A stretch of DNA of 64,000 nt from Candidatus Obscuribacterales bacterium (GTDB lineage Bacteria > Cyanobacteriota > Vampirovibrionia > Obscuribacterales > Obscuribacteraceae), in the NCBI GenBank assembly GCA_019750335.1, contig JAIEOQ010000003.1, forward strand, positions 248,001 through 312,000. The letters run 5' to 3'. A program made the position numbers and the translations under genes. Each line of letters starts with the position of its first letter. Position 1 is the stretch's first letter. Shown here piece after piece: positions 8,205 through 17,416 of the stretch. The notes below the pieces were generated by a model, which had not been told where the DNA came from, ran no database searches, and saw only the letters and a program-made list of their open reading frames with translations.

Positions 8205-11200
8205 ATGAAAAGTACTGTTGCTGCAGCGATGACATTTTTGTTTTCGATTACGCACTTACCTTGCCTCGGGCAAGAATTTCATTGCGACGGTGTGCAACAT
8301 AACCCGGAGTCATTTGCTTCGGCATCAGAAGCTTGCGCTTCTCACCTTGAGAGTCAGTCAAGCGTTTCCTCGCCTATTTGTGCCAGTGGTGGAAACGTAG
8401 GACAGCCAATCAATCTAGACCTTTCATCAACCAGCCAAAATACGAGCATTAATCACATAGCAAATAACCAAGTGATTAACATCGATGTTGGTGGCGCGAC
8501 CAAATCGGTAACGGCTGGTATGGCGCTTACCCAAGCCGAAAAAACGGCTGTTTACCAAGTTTTATTCTCCGGTCAGCAATCGCTCGTTCTTGATTCTTTG
8601 GGTGCGGCAGTCGGTGGAACCATGACGATTGGTTCTTATTTGGGGCGCAATTTGACTGGCTTAGTGGTGCCTGAAGGCGTAACCGTAATCGATAAATCTC
8701 TTTCTTTGAATCTTACCGGCGGCTTAACTAACGCGGGTAATATTTATCTGGTTTCAAGCAATCCAGCTGTAAACACCGCCAATCTTACTGCCGGCGATAT
8801 CGTTAACTTGCAAACCGGCTTAATTAGCACCTACCTGCCTTCGGCCTTGAACGGTGTTGCGGACGGGTTGCTTTCCGGATTGAATCTGAATTTAACGTCG
8901 CTCAACGGTATTCTCAATCAAGGCATAATCAATAGTTCAGGAGCGCTGTCTTTAACCGCAGGCACTACCGTTGCAAATATTACTGGCGTTGCTGGAATTA
9001 CACCGGTAATTCAAGCGGTGAATGATATCACTATTACTTCCGGCATTGGCAGCATCGTCAATTCAGGCTTAATAACTACCAATGCCGGTAACGTTACTTT
9101 CAGCGCGCCGAACAGTATCGATCTTCTCCTCAATAATATTGGTGGAAATATTCAGGCTTTGAATCAAACAATTAATATGCGAGAAATCGCATATAACGGC
9201 ACAGCTAATACGAATTTATTTGGCGGCGATCTTTTGTCTAAAACGCTGAATATCAATGCCGGTCAAGGCACAAGTGATATTTTGGCTGATACGGTAACCG
9301 GCACCATAAACGCTAATGGCTATGCCGCGCACGTATTTGCCGGTACCGACAATCTTGTTCTGGGCAAAATCACTCTTGTTGATCCCACCTTTTATAACAT
9401 CGGCAACATTACTCTAAGCGACGATATATCAGTGAACGAAGCTTTGACCATTGCTGCCACCGGCAATATCACTGCTTCTTCAGGCATAACTATTACCGCA
9501 AGAAATGAAGAAGGAGTTGGACAGCAAATCAATTTAATTGCTGGCGGTAATATCGATACCAGTAAGTGCACTTCATGTACCGGTTTGAGCGATGTGTCTG
9601 GAGCTATTGCTAACGGCGGTGGAAGCGTTACTGCCGGCTATATAGTCATTAAAGCACCGACAGCAGGTGCAACCGGTGGTAGCGTTGATTTCTCGGCCGG
9701 GTCATCGACCATCGATTCAAGCGGTACTACGGTTGGCGGTGGTGGCGACGTAAATATCCTGGCTTTTGCCGGCACTAGTGCTAATAGCGGTCAAATCAAA
9801 TTCACAAGTGATAGCAATATTGTCACTTCAAGCGGGATGGATTATGGTGAAACAGGTAATAGCGGGTCCGTCAAAATCATTGGCGGCGGCGCCTTAATAA
9901 AAGCGCCAGTAATTAACACCGGCAGCTACAGAGGAAAAGGCGGCGACATTACCGTTGCCACCGCTCAAGCCGGGGTGGGTGGTGGACTAAGAGCTTACAG
10001 TGACGGACACATTGAAGGGACAATTACTTTAGGCACGCCGACTAGCGGTAATGTGGAAATTACCAGTCTCACTACCATGGCACAACAAGCTGTTGGTTAT
10101 CACAATCTTAATTCAAGCGGTAACGTTACCGTGGTTTCCACAGGCAATCTTGCTTTGTCCGGGATTGACACTTCGTCGACTCTCGGAAAAGCTGGAAACG
10201 TGACAGTAATTGCCGGTGGCACTATAAATCGTTTGAACAATGCATCCAGCTACATTAGTGCTAATGCCACAGGCACAGGAGGCATATATCTCGGCGGTGG
10301 TACCTCTGCTCCCGGCGGTAATGTAAAAGTAGTGGCGGGAACGAATTTCACTTTTAGCGGCAATTCTATAAATTTAAAAGGTGCTTCGGTCAGTGGCGGC
10401 GATATTTTTATGGATGGTATAGCCACCGGCTCCGTAAATAGTACAGCCGGGACGATTACCGTAGGGGCCTACAAAGGTGAAAACGCAAACGGCAATGTTA
10501 GCATTGGTTTTCTGAATGCTTCCACAACTCTGTATGTCGATCTTTATTCTTTTAATTACGGATTCAACAACATATCATTTCTGCCGGCAGGCGGGAACAA
10601 TGTTCTTGTGGCGGCAGCCGGAAATCTGTCCGTTGCCGGTGTTAACACAGGCTTAGGGCTATTTTTAGACTCCAACGCCACATCTTCATTCCTGGCGGAC
10701 GCACCATATACTCTTCCAGTCAAGCCCGCCGGCTCCGCTACTCTTGTCGCCGGTGGCAATGTGACAACCGGATCAATCAATACCAGCGCTAACGCGATGA
10801 TGGTGGTCGGCAACGGCGGTAATATCCGCGTCGCTTCCGGGGCGGACTTTACTTTTAACGGCTCAGGCGTAGCTTTTACCGGCGCTGCTTCTGCGACCGG
10901 CGGCAATATGTCGGTAGGTTCCATGAGCACTTCTGCCAGATATGGTAACGGAGGTACGGTTACTCTTACGGCGCATCAAGGAACGAGTGCAAACGGCAAT
11001 GTCTCCGGGGGCAGTGCAAGTATTGATACGCGTTCAGTAGGCGGTCAAAATACTACTGTCGGCGGTTCAGTAACTATAGCGGCTTCCGGCAATGTCAGTG
11101 TAGGCAGCACCATTGATACCCGAGCTTTAACAGGAACCGGTAACGGCGGCGCTATAAAAATAGTGGCAGGAACCGATTTTACATTGTCCGGAGCCAATTT

Positions 11201-14200
11201 CATCTTAAACAATGTTTCGGCAAAAGGAGGCAATATAGCCCTTGGCGGTGCTGTTCAAGCTTCCGGTTATGGCGCCGGTACATCCGGGGCAATAACACTT
11301 GCGGCAAGCAAAGGCACGGTTTCGGCCGGGAATATCAATTTCTCTCGTTTGACTACAATTGGAACGCAGTCAGCTGGCGGTGTCGTTACTTTAATGGCCG
11401 GCGGTAACATTACCGGTACAACAAATATTGAAACTTATAGCGGCACCGGTAACGGCGGGATCGTTAAACTATACGCCGGCAACAATTTTGCAATCAATAA
11501 TAATGCAATAACATTTGGTAATGCTTCCACAAACGGCGGCAATATTTTATTGAATGGATTTGTTTCCACTAAGTCTGACGCCAGCAAAGGCGGAGCGGTA
11601 GTATTCTCTGCCTATAAGGGTGATACGTCTAACGGCACGATAAATGTCGGCAATATAAACTCATATGGTGGAACTTTTCAATCTAATACTTACTCAAGTG
11701 CAGGATCCGGCGGTAACATAGTGTTGGCTGCCGATGGTAGTGTAACTACCGGTGCGATCCAGGCTTACGGCTACGGTGGAAATGGTGGCGTTGTTACTTT
11801 GGTATCGGGAAATTCAGTTACAACAAACAATATATCTACCGTTTCCGGCTTGAATGCAAATGATTCCGGGAATGCCGGTGCTATAAAAATAATTGCGGGT
11901 ACTGATTTTACTTTTAACGGTAGCGCTGTAACTACAGGTGCTGCGTCGGCAACTGGTGGCAATGTCTCTCTCGGTCTCGTATCGGCTGGTATCTCCGGCG
12001 GTCAGGGTATAGGTAACGGTGCGGCTGTCACTGTGGCTGCTCATGACGGCAATATCAGCTTAGGCGGTATAACGGCTACGGGAACAGTTAATGGTGGCAA
12101 CGTAACTATAGCTGCCGGCAAAAGTGTCACATCGACAGCAGGTATTTCTGTCACCGGCACAAATGGTAACGGCGGCAGTCTGAGAATAGTTGCTGGAGCC
12201 GACTTTACTTCTAACGGCACTGCTGTAACAGTAACTGGTGTGTCTGGTGAATCAGGCAATATATCAATTCGTAGTGTCAGTACTGCAAGTGCTTCCGGTG
12301 ATCGTGCCGGAACCATAACTCTTGCAGCGTACAACGGCAATATTACTTCAAGTGATTTGTACAGCTGGTCCAGCGGAACAGCCGGGGCGATATCTGTTAT
12401 TGCCGGCGGCGATATCACTATCGACATTGGTAATGGCGCTGTCGGCGCTTACAGCAGCGAAAGTCTCGGCAATGTTGTAAAAATAATTGCTGGCGCAAAT
12501 TTTGACAATAATCTTGTTGTGAGCGGAGCATCCGATAGTGGTGGAGATCTGTACATCAAAGGGTCGGTTGACACGTCCGGCGGGAATGGAAGATCCGGAG
12601 CAATTATGCTTGCTGCATATAAGGGCGAAAATGCAAATGGCGATCTTCATGTCGGAGCAGTATCTGCAATCGCTCATGGCGGTGCTAGTGGCAGCATAAG
12701 TCTTGCTGCGGGTGGTAGCATTACCAGCGTCGGCGATATATCAAATTACACTGAATATGTCGATCAAAATGGAACTCTCACCGGTGGCAATAGCGGCAAT
12801 ATAAAAATAACTGCCGGCGCCGATTTCACACTTAGTGGAACTACCTTTGCCCTTGTTGGAAACACGGTTAACGGCGGCGATATTTCCGTCGGTTCGGTGG
12901 TGACTAATGCTGATGGTGGAAAAGCCGGCACGATTACGATTTTAGCTCATAGTGGTGATAACGCAAATGGCAATATTGTTGTCGGTGGCATAGCCGCTCA
13001 GGGCACCGGCGGCGGTGTTACAACAATGATGGCCGGAGGCGGTGTTAATATTGAGGGAGCGGTTGATATCAACGCTTCAAACAGTAATGGCGGTAGCTTA
13101 AAAGTCATTGCCGGTGTTAATTATACTGTTACCGGTAACAGTATAAATTTGGTCGATGTTTCCGGAAATGAAGGTAATATTGAAATAGGATCTTCGACCA
13201 TTACAACTAATTCTGCCGTAGCGCATGCCGGAACAATTACTCTCTTGGCTCATAATGGAGCTATCCATTTAGATAGTATTGAAGCCAATGGTGCTATAAA
13301 TGGCGGTTCCATAACCTTGCAAGCCGGAAAAAGTATTTCGGCTGATAGCGTAATTAACGCTAATGGAACCACAGGTAATGGCGGCAATCTAAAAATAGTT
13401 GCCGGTGCCGATTTTACAGCTAACGGCAGTCAAATTAACGGTGCTTCGGACAGCGGCGGCAATATTTCTCTTTCCGATGTTTATGCCAAATCCACGGGCT
13501 CCGGGCTAGGCGGTACGGTTACCATGGCGGCATATAACGGTGACAATGCTGATGGTAATATCACTACTTCCGACATAATCGCACTGGGACAATCCGGCGC
13601 GAAATCCATAACAATGGCAGCCGGCGGTGACATCTCTATTTCTAATGAAGTATCAGCAAGAACTATCAACGGAAACGGTGGCACGATAAAAATCACATCC
13701 GGTGCTGATTTCACTTTCAACGGCAACAACATAACGATAAATGGTGCTTCCGGTAATTCAGGCGATTTCACCGTTGGTAAAGCTATTGCAACAAGCGATA
13801 ACGGTGGCAAAGCTGGAGCTATTACAATCAGAGCTTTCGGCGGAACTATTATCGGTGAACAATTCAACGCCGATAGCGGCTCCGGAAACAAAATAAGCCT
13901 AATAGCGGATCAAGATGTAACCGTGGCTTACGTAGTTGCCCCGAATGCATTATTGACTGCAAATAACGGAGTAATCACCGGTTTCTCCGGCTCACCTTTG
14001 AGTCTTTCCAGCAATCAAGCGTCACTGATCTTGTCCGCTCATGCAAGCGGAACAAGCGTATCAAGACGTTTCACTAATCCCGATTCTTTCCAGATCAGCA
14101 ACGGAAACATGCTCATTGATGTAAATCTTCCTGCAGTGATGCTTGCCGGCAATAATTTATTGCTGAATGCTGTAAAAGCTTTAGACTTTGCACCGTTTAG

Positions 14201-15050
14201 TGAAGAAATTGGATTAGGCAATAAAAAGAATGCTAATAAAAATGCTAATCGTGCAGTGTTGACACTGCTTCCGGTAAAACGTTCAGCCAGGACCATCAGC
14301 CCGGAGGCAATGATACTGCGTCAAGGACAACAAGAATTTCCTCTGCAAGGCTGGGTCAATGAGGATGTCTCTGTTACTGAGGATGAATCGTTATCTTGTG
14401 AGCTGACTGATTTGCCCATTAGTAACGGTTCAAATGGACAAATCAGTTCGTCTCAGCTAGGGGCAGATAAAGCGACGACTCCGAAAGTTATTCAGACCGC
14501 CGATGTAAAAGTCAGACTTTTTGGTGATTCGGAAGCTGACATAAAAGATAGTACTATTCATCTTAAAAGCGGCGAAATACTAATTGCGGCTAAAGGCAAT
14601 ACTCGCTTGCTTTATGATAAACATCTGTTTGCTCTTAAGCCTAAGTCGCTCACTTTGGCTAAAGTTGATGCCCAAGGAACTGTTCATCTCTTTCAACTTT
14701 CCGATGCTGCGGCAAAATCTTTGTCGGCTTGTTTCGGACAAAGATCAATCAATATTTCTTGCGGTCAAGAGTTGTGTTTTGATACTAATCGCGACAACAT
14801 AGTTTCATCGATGAAGGTTGATCGAATTCCCCGACGAAATATCAGCTATCACGATATTCCTGATTATGGCACTGTCAGTAATTCCGAGTTCTCGCTAGTA
14901 TCGTTGCTGCAAACGAATAAATTATTGGCCGACTTGTTGCACAGCCAGCAATCTGAAGACAAGCAAGTTTGCAACAACTTGCTTAAAATGGCAGCAGCCC
15001 TTTATATGGTCACTTCCAAGCACGGTCCTTTTGCCAGTGTGGCTCCGTAG
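8205..15050 (+). CDS. Giant exported beta-helix adhesin with C-terminal FecR-like domain
   Basis: 2281 residues. A signal peptide (about 1-22) is followed by an N-terminal region with GNIYLVSSNPAVN-type strands, as in filamentous haemagglutinin-like proteins, then a long Gly/Asn/Thr/Ala-rich beta-helix. From about residue 709 to 1860 a unit of roughly 110 residues recurs 11 times. Its core is IVAGADFTFNG followed by GASxxGGNISxG and later TLAAYKGENANGN. The C-terminus (about 2090-2190) is FecR-like (VKVRLFGDSEADI, HLKSGEILIAAKG). I see no autotransporter barrel, LPXTG motif or adjacent TpsB transporter, so the export route is open. Probable role is surface attachment or matrix. It lies downstream of the response regulator. 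Confidence 0.85.
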   Translation: MKSTVAAAMTFLFSITHLPCLGQEFHCDGVQHNPESFASASEACASHLESQSSVSSPICASGGNVGQPINLDLSSTSQNTSINHIANNQVINIDVGGATKSVTAGMALTQAEKTAVYQVLFSGQQSLVLDSLGAAVGGTMTIGSYLGRNLTGLVVPEGVTVIDKSLSLNLTGGLTNAGNIYLVSSNPAVNTANLTAGDIVNLQTGLISTYLPSALNGVADGLLSGLNLNLTSLNGILNQGIINSSGALSLTAGTTVANITGVAGITPVIQAVNDITITSGIGSIVNSGLITTNAGNVTFSAPNSIDLLLNNIGGNIQALNQTINMREIAYNGTANTNLFGGDLLSKTLNINAGQGTSDILADTVTGTINANGYAAHVFAGTDNLVLGKITLVDPTFYNIGNITLSDDISVNEALTIAATGNITASSGITITARNEEGVGQQINLIAGGNIDTSKCTSCTGLSDVSGAIANGGGSVTAGYIVIKAPTAGATGGSVDFSAGSSTIDSSGTTVGGGGDVNILAFAGTSANSGQIKFTSDSNIVTSSGMDYGETGNSGSVKIIGGGALIKAPVINTGSYRGKGGDITVATAQAGVGGGLRAYSDGHIEGTITLGTPTSGNVEITSLTTMAQQAVGYHNLNSSGNVTVVSTGNLALSGIDTSSTLGKAGNVTVIAGGTINRLNNASSYISANATGTGGIYLGGGTSAPGGNVKVVAGTNFTFSGNSINLKGASVSGGDIFMDGIATGSVNSTAGTITVGAYKGENANGNVSIGFLNASTTLYVDLYSFNYGFNNISFLPAGGNNVLVAAAGNLSVAGVNTGLGLFLDSNATSSFLADAPYTLPVKPAGSATLVAGGNVTTGSINTSANAMMVVGNGGNIRVASGADFTFNGSGVAFTGAASATGGNMSVGSMSTSARYGNGGTVTLTAHQGTSANGNVSGGSASIDTRSVGGQNTTVGGSVTIAASGNVSVGSTIDTRALTGTGNGGAIKIVAGTDFTLSGANFILNNVSAKGGNIALGGAVQASGYGAGTSGAITLAASKGTVSAGNINFSRLTTIGTQSAGGVVTLMAGGNITGTTNIETYSGTGNGGIVKLYAGNNFAINNNAITFGNASTNGGNILLNGFVSTKSDASKGGAVVFSAYKGDTSNGTINVGNINSYGGTFQSNTYSSAGSGGNIVLAADGSVTTGAIQAYGYGGNGGVVTLVSGNSVTTNNISTVSGLNANDSGNAGAIKIIAGTDFTFNGSAVTTGAASATGGNVSLGLVSAGISGGQGIGNGAAVTVAAHDGNISLGGITATGTVNGGNVTIAAGKSVTSTAGISVTGTNGNGGSLRIVAGADFTSNGTAVTVTGVSGESGNISIRSVSTASASGDRAGTITLAAYNGNITSSDLYSWSSGTAGAISVIAGGDITIDIGNGAVGAYSSESLGNVVKIIAGANFDNNLVVSGASDSGGDLYIKGSVDTSGGNGRSGAIMLAAYKGENANGDLHVGAVSAIAHGGASGSISLAAGGSITSVGDISNYTEYVDQNGTLTGGNSGNIKITAGADFTLSGTTFALVGNTVNGGDISVGSVVTNADGGKAGTITILAHSGDNANGNIVVGGIAAQGTGGGVTTMMAGGGVNIEGAVDINASNSNGGSLKVIAGVNYTVTGNSINLVDVSGNEGNIEIGSSTITTNSAVAHAGTITLLAHNGAIHLDSIEANGAINGGSITLQAGKSISADSVINANGTTGNGGNLKIVAGADFTANGSQINGASDSGGNISLSDVYAKSTGSGLGGTVTMAAYNGDNADGNITTSDIIALGQSGAKSITMAAGGDISISNEVSARTINGNGGTIKITSGADFTFNGNNITINGASGNSGDFTVGKAIATSDNGGKAGAITIRAFGGTIIGEQFNADSGSGNKISLIADQDVTVAYVVAPNALLTANNGVITGFSGSPLSLSSNQASLILSAHASGTSVSRRFTNPDSFQISNGNMLIDVNLPAVMLAGNNLLLNAVKALDFAPFSEEIGLGNKKNANKNANRAVLTLLPVKRSARTISPEAMILRQGQQEFPLQGWVNEDVSVTEDESLSCELTDLPISNGSNGQISSSQLGADKATTPKVIQTADVKVRLFGDSEADIKDSTIHLKSGEILIAAKGNTRLLYDKHLFALKPKSLTLAKVDAQGTVHLFQLSDAAAKSLSACFGQRSINISCGQELCFDTNRDNIVSSMKVDRIPRRNISYHDIPDYGTVSNSEFSLVSLLQTNKLLADLLHSQQSEDKQVCNNLLKMAAALYMVTSKHGPFASVAP
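10329..13780 (+). repeat. Eleven in-gene repeats coding AGADFT beta-helix units
   Basis: Within the adhesin gene the coding motif for AGADFT (variants AGTNFT, SGADFT, AGTDFT, AGNNFA, AGANFD, AGVNYT) recurs 11 times. The first starts at 10329 and the last near 13692, on average 336 bp apart. Copies have diverged at the DNA level, so this is an old expansion. The repeats also create several long open frames on the opposite strand that are not genes. Confidence 0.8.
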
Positions 15051-15085
15051 AATCAAAAGTGCGATTTATTCGATAACATTAGCGA

Positions 15086-16111
15086 TTATTTTGACCCGAC
15101 GCGTACAAGAAGCTTGCCGAAGTTTTCGCCGCGCAATAGTCCTTGAAATGCTTTGGGTGCATTTTCTAAGCCGTCGACAATATCTTCGCGATATTTGACT
15201 TTGCCTTCGCGAATCCATTGGCTCACGTCTTTGATAAAATCCATGCGTTGTGATGCAAAATCGCTAACGATAAACCCTTGAAACAACAATCGTTTTGTCA
15301 ATATGGCACGCATAAGGAGCGGTACCATATTCGGCCCGTCCGGTAGCGCCGTGTCATTGTAATTACTGATCAGACCGCAAACGGGTATGCGGGCAAAATC
15401 ATTGAGTAGTGGAAAAACCGCTTCAAAAACAGCACCGCCGACATTCTCGAAATAAACGTCAATTCCCTTGGGGCAAGCTGATTTGAGCTGCTCCGCTAAA
15501 TTCTTGTCTTTATGATCGAGACAAGCATCGAAGCCTAATTCTTTTACGACATAGTCGCATTTATGTTTGCCGCCGGCGATACCAATAACACGACATCCTT
15601 TTATTTTGGCAATCTGCCCGACTATGCCACCGACAGCACCGGAGGCTGCTGCAACCACAACTGTTTCACCGCTCTTAGGCTGGCCGATGTTGAGCAGACC
15701 GGTATAAGCTGTCATTCCTGGCATTCCCAGAACTCCGAGCGCTGTTGAAATTGGTGCGCTTGCCGAATCAATTTTAGTAAGAGTAGAACCTTTAACGATT
15801 GCATAAGATTGCCAGCCGGAGTATCCGGCTACAAAATCACCAGGCATGAAATCAGGATGGCGCGAGATTATCACTTCGCTTACGGTGCCGCCTTCCATAA
15901 CGCCGCCGATTGGCACAGGTTGCGCATATGATTTGGCGTCGCTCATACGTCCGCGCATGTAAGGATCTAGCGAAAGATATAACGTATGCAGTAACACTTC
16001 GCCATCGGCTGGTTTACCTACTGGGCTTTCCACAAGCTTGAAATTCTCGTCTTTAGGTTCACCGACCGGTCTGGATGCCAGAGTTATTTGACGATTGATA
16101 ATATTGCTCAT
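15086..16111 (-). CDS. NADP-dependent medium-chain oxidoreductase (CurA/LTB4-reductase type)
   Basis: 341 residues of the zinc-free medium-chain dehydrogenase/reductase family that reduces enone double bonds with NADPH. The N-terminus (MSNIINRQITLASRPVGEP) and LDPYMRGRM are hallmarks of this subfamily, and the nucleotide-binding loop is AASGAVGGIVGQIAK. The VYFENVGG block also fits. The start is ATG at 16111, where homologues begin; a TTG 7 codons upstream would also be open. It is probably cytosolic and acts on alpha,beta-unsaturated carbonyls. It sits downstream of acetate kinase in the same direction with a 148-nt gap, so co-transcription is possible but not shown. Confidence 0.9.
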   Translation of the reverse strand: MSNIINRQITLASRPVGEPKDENFKLVESPVGKPADGEVLLHTLYLSLDPYMRGRMSDAKSYAQPVPIGGVMEGGTVSEVIISRHPDFMPGDFVAGYSGWQSYAIVKGSTLTKIDSASAPISTALGVLGMPGMTAYTGLLNIGQPKSGETVVVAAASGAVGGIVGQIAKIKGCRVIGIAGGKHKCDYVVKELGFDACLDHKDKNLAEQLKSACPKGIDVYFENVGGAVFEAVFPLLNDFARIPVCGLISNYNDTALPDGPNMVPLLMRAILTKRLLFQGFIVSDFASQRMDFIKDVSQWIREGKVKYREDIVDGLENAPKAFQGLLRGENFGKLLVRVGSK

Positions 16112-16259
16112 CTGATTGGTAAATCCTTGCAAAATTGTAAGTTGAATTTGTGAGCCGGGGTTTTTCCTGCTTTATAGCGGTTTCTCAAAATTATAATTGG
16201 ACGAGCGGCTATCAGGGCAGAGATGCTTTCAAAAAATAATTATCCAGAGCTAGCGAGAG

Positions 16260-17414
16260 CTAAGAAGCGTTTGTTTGCCATAAAGCAAAGCACTCTTTGG
16301 CGATAGCTATATCTTCTCGCGTGTAAACAATCAATGTTTTTGGAGTGGTCTTTGCATCTGAAATGTCGGCGTCTTGTTTGCAAGAGTCGTTCATAGTGGA
16401 ATCTATTGCTATTCCCATATAAGCCAAGTGTTTGCACGCAGCGGCTCTTAGCATGCCTGAATTTTGGCCGATACCGCCTGTAAAAACCAGGGCATCCAAT
16501 CCGCCTAATTTTGGCAATAAGGATGCGATGTTGGCAGTTAATCGATCCACATACATGTCAAAAGCAAGTTTGGCTCTTGCATTACCATGCAAAGCTAAAT
16601 TCTCGATTTGACGCATATCGGCAGTGATACCGGAAACGCCTTTCAGCCCGGAATTGTTATTGAGAATGTCGGTAATTTCAGCTGCCGAGTAAACTTTGTT
16701 TTTGAGAAAATGCAAAATAATTCCGGGATCGATAGAGCCGCTGCGTGTTCCCATCATCAATCCTTCAAGCGGTGTATAACCCATTGTGTTCATTATGCTT
16801 TTGCCGTCTTTAACAGCACAAAGTGAAGCGCCATTGCCCAGATGACAGATAATGAGGCGTAATGATTTAAGTTTGCGCTTTAAGATTGCTGCTGCACGCC
16901 CGGCGCAATATTGATGGCTGATGCCATGAAAACCATAACGACGTATACCCAGGCTTTCGTACCATTTATACGGACCAGGATAGACAGTAGCTGTTTCATC
17001 CATTGAAGAATGGAAGGCTGTATCGAAAACAGCAATTTGAGGTACATTCTTGAATATATTTTGACAAATTTGAATACCGGCAATGCCGGCTGGCTCGTGA
17101 GCTGGTGCTAGCTCAATCAGCTGTTCCAAATCCGCAATTACATTTTTTGTTATGCGAGTTGAGCTGTTGTATTTTGTGCCACCATGTACGATGCGATGAC
17201 CGATAATTTGAATCTCTTCGGGCCCATTGAGTATAGGCTCACTGCCTTGCCAGAGCGAGTGTAGTAATGCTGCTAGTTCAGAGCCAGAAGAATCGCTAGT
17301 GTCAATTTGCGCTTGCCAAAGCGGTTGATTGAGATGCTCAAGGTTATTCTTACTTACTTCAAATAAGCTACATTTGAGACTGCTTGAGCCAGCGTTTAGT
17401 ACTAATATTTTCAT
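16260..17414 (-). CDS. ackA: Acetate kinase
   Basis: 384 residues. Converts acetyl phosphate and ADP to acetate and ATP. Seen motifs are the N-terminal LNAGSSSLKC phosphate loop, HGGTKYNSS, DTAFHSSMDETA, RRYGFHGISH, CHLGNGASLCAV, TMGYTPLEGLMMGTRSG and FTGGIGQNSG, which cover the active site of the family. The ATG at 17414 lies 2 nt after the phosphoketolase stop. The two form one operon: phosphoketolase makes acetyl phosphate and this enzyme turns it into ATP. An ATG 7 codons upstream overlaps the preceding gene and is less likely. Confidence 0.96.
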   Translation of the reverse strand: MKILVLNAGSSSLKCSLFEVSKNNLEHLNQPLWQAQIDTSDSSGSELAALLHSLWQGSEPILNGPEEIQIIGHRIVHGGTKYNSSTRITKNVIADLEQLIELAPAHEPAGIAGIQICQNIFKNVPQIAVFDTAFHSSMDETATVYPGPYKWYESLGIRRYGFHGISHQYCAGRAAAILKRKLKSLRLIICHLGNGASLCAVKDGKSIMNTMGYTPLEGLMMGTRSGSIDPGIILHFLKNKVYSAAEITDILNNNSGLKGVSGITADMRQIENLALHGNARAKLAFDMYVDRLTANIASLLPKLGGLDALVFTGGIGQNSGMLRAAACKHLAYMGIAIDSTMNDSCKQDADISDAKTTPKTLIVYTREDIAIAKECFALWQTNAS

Positions 17415-17416
17415 TG

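Noticed and set aside
10556..14296. Several minus-strand open frames of 60-136 codons inside the adhesin gene
   Set aside because: They are proline- and valine-rich mirror images of the Gly/Thr/Asn repeat codons, have no ribosome sites and recur with the repeat unit. They are by-products of the repeat.
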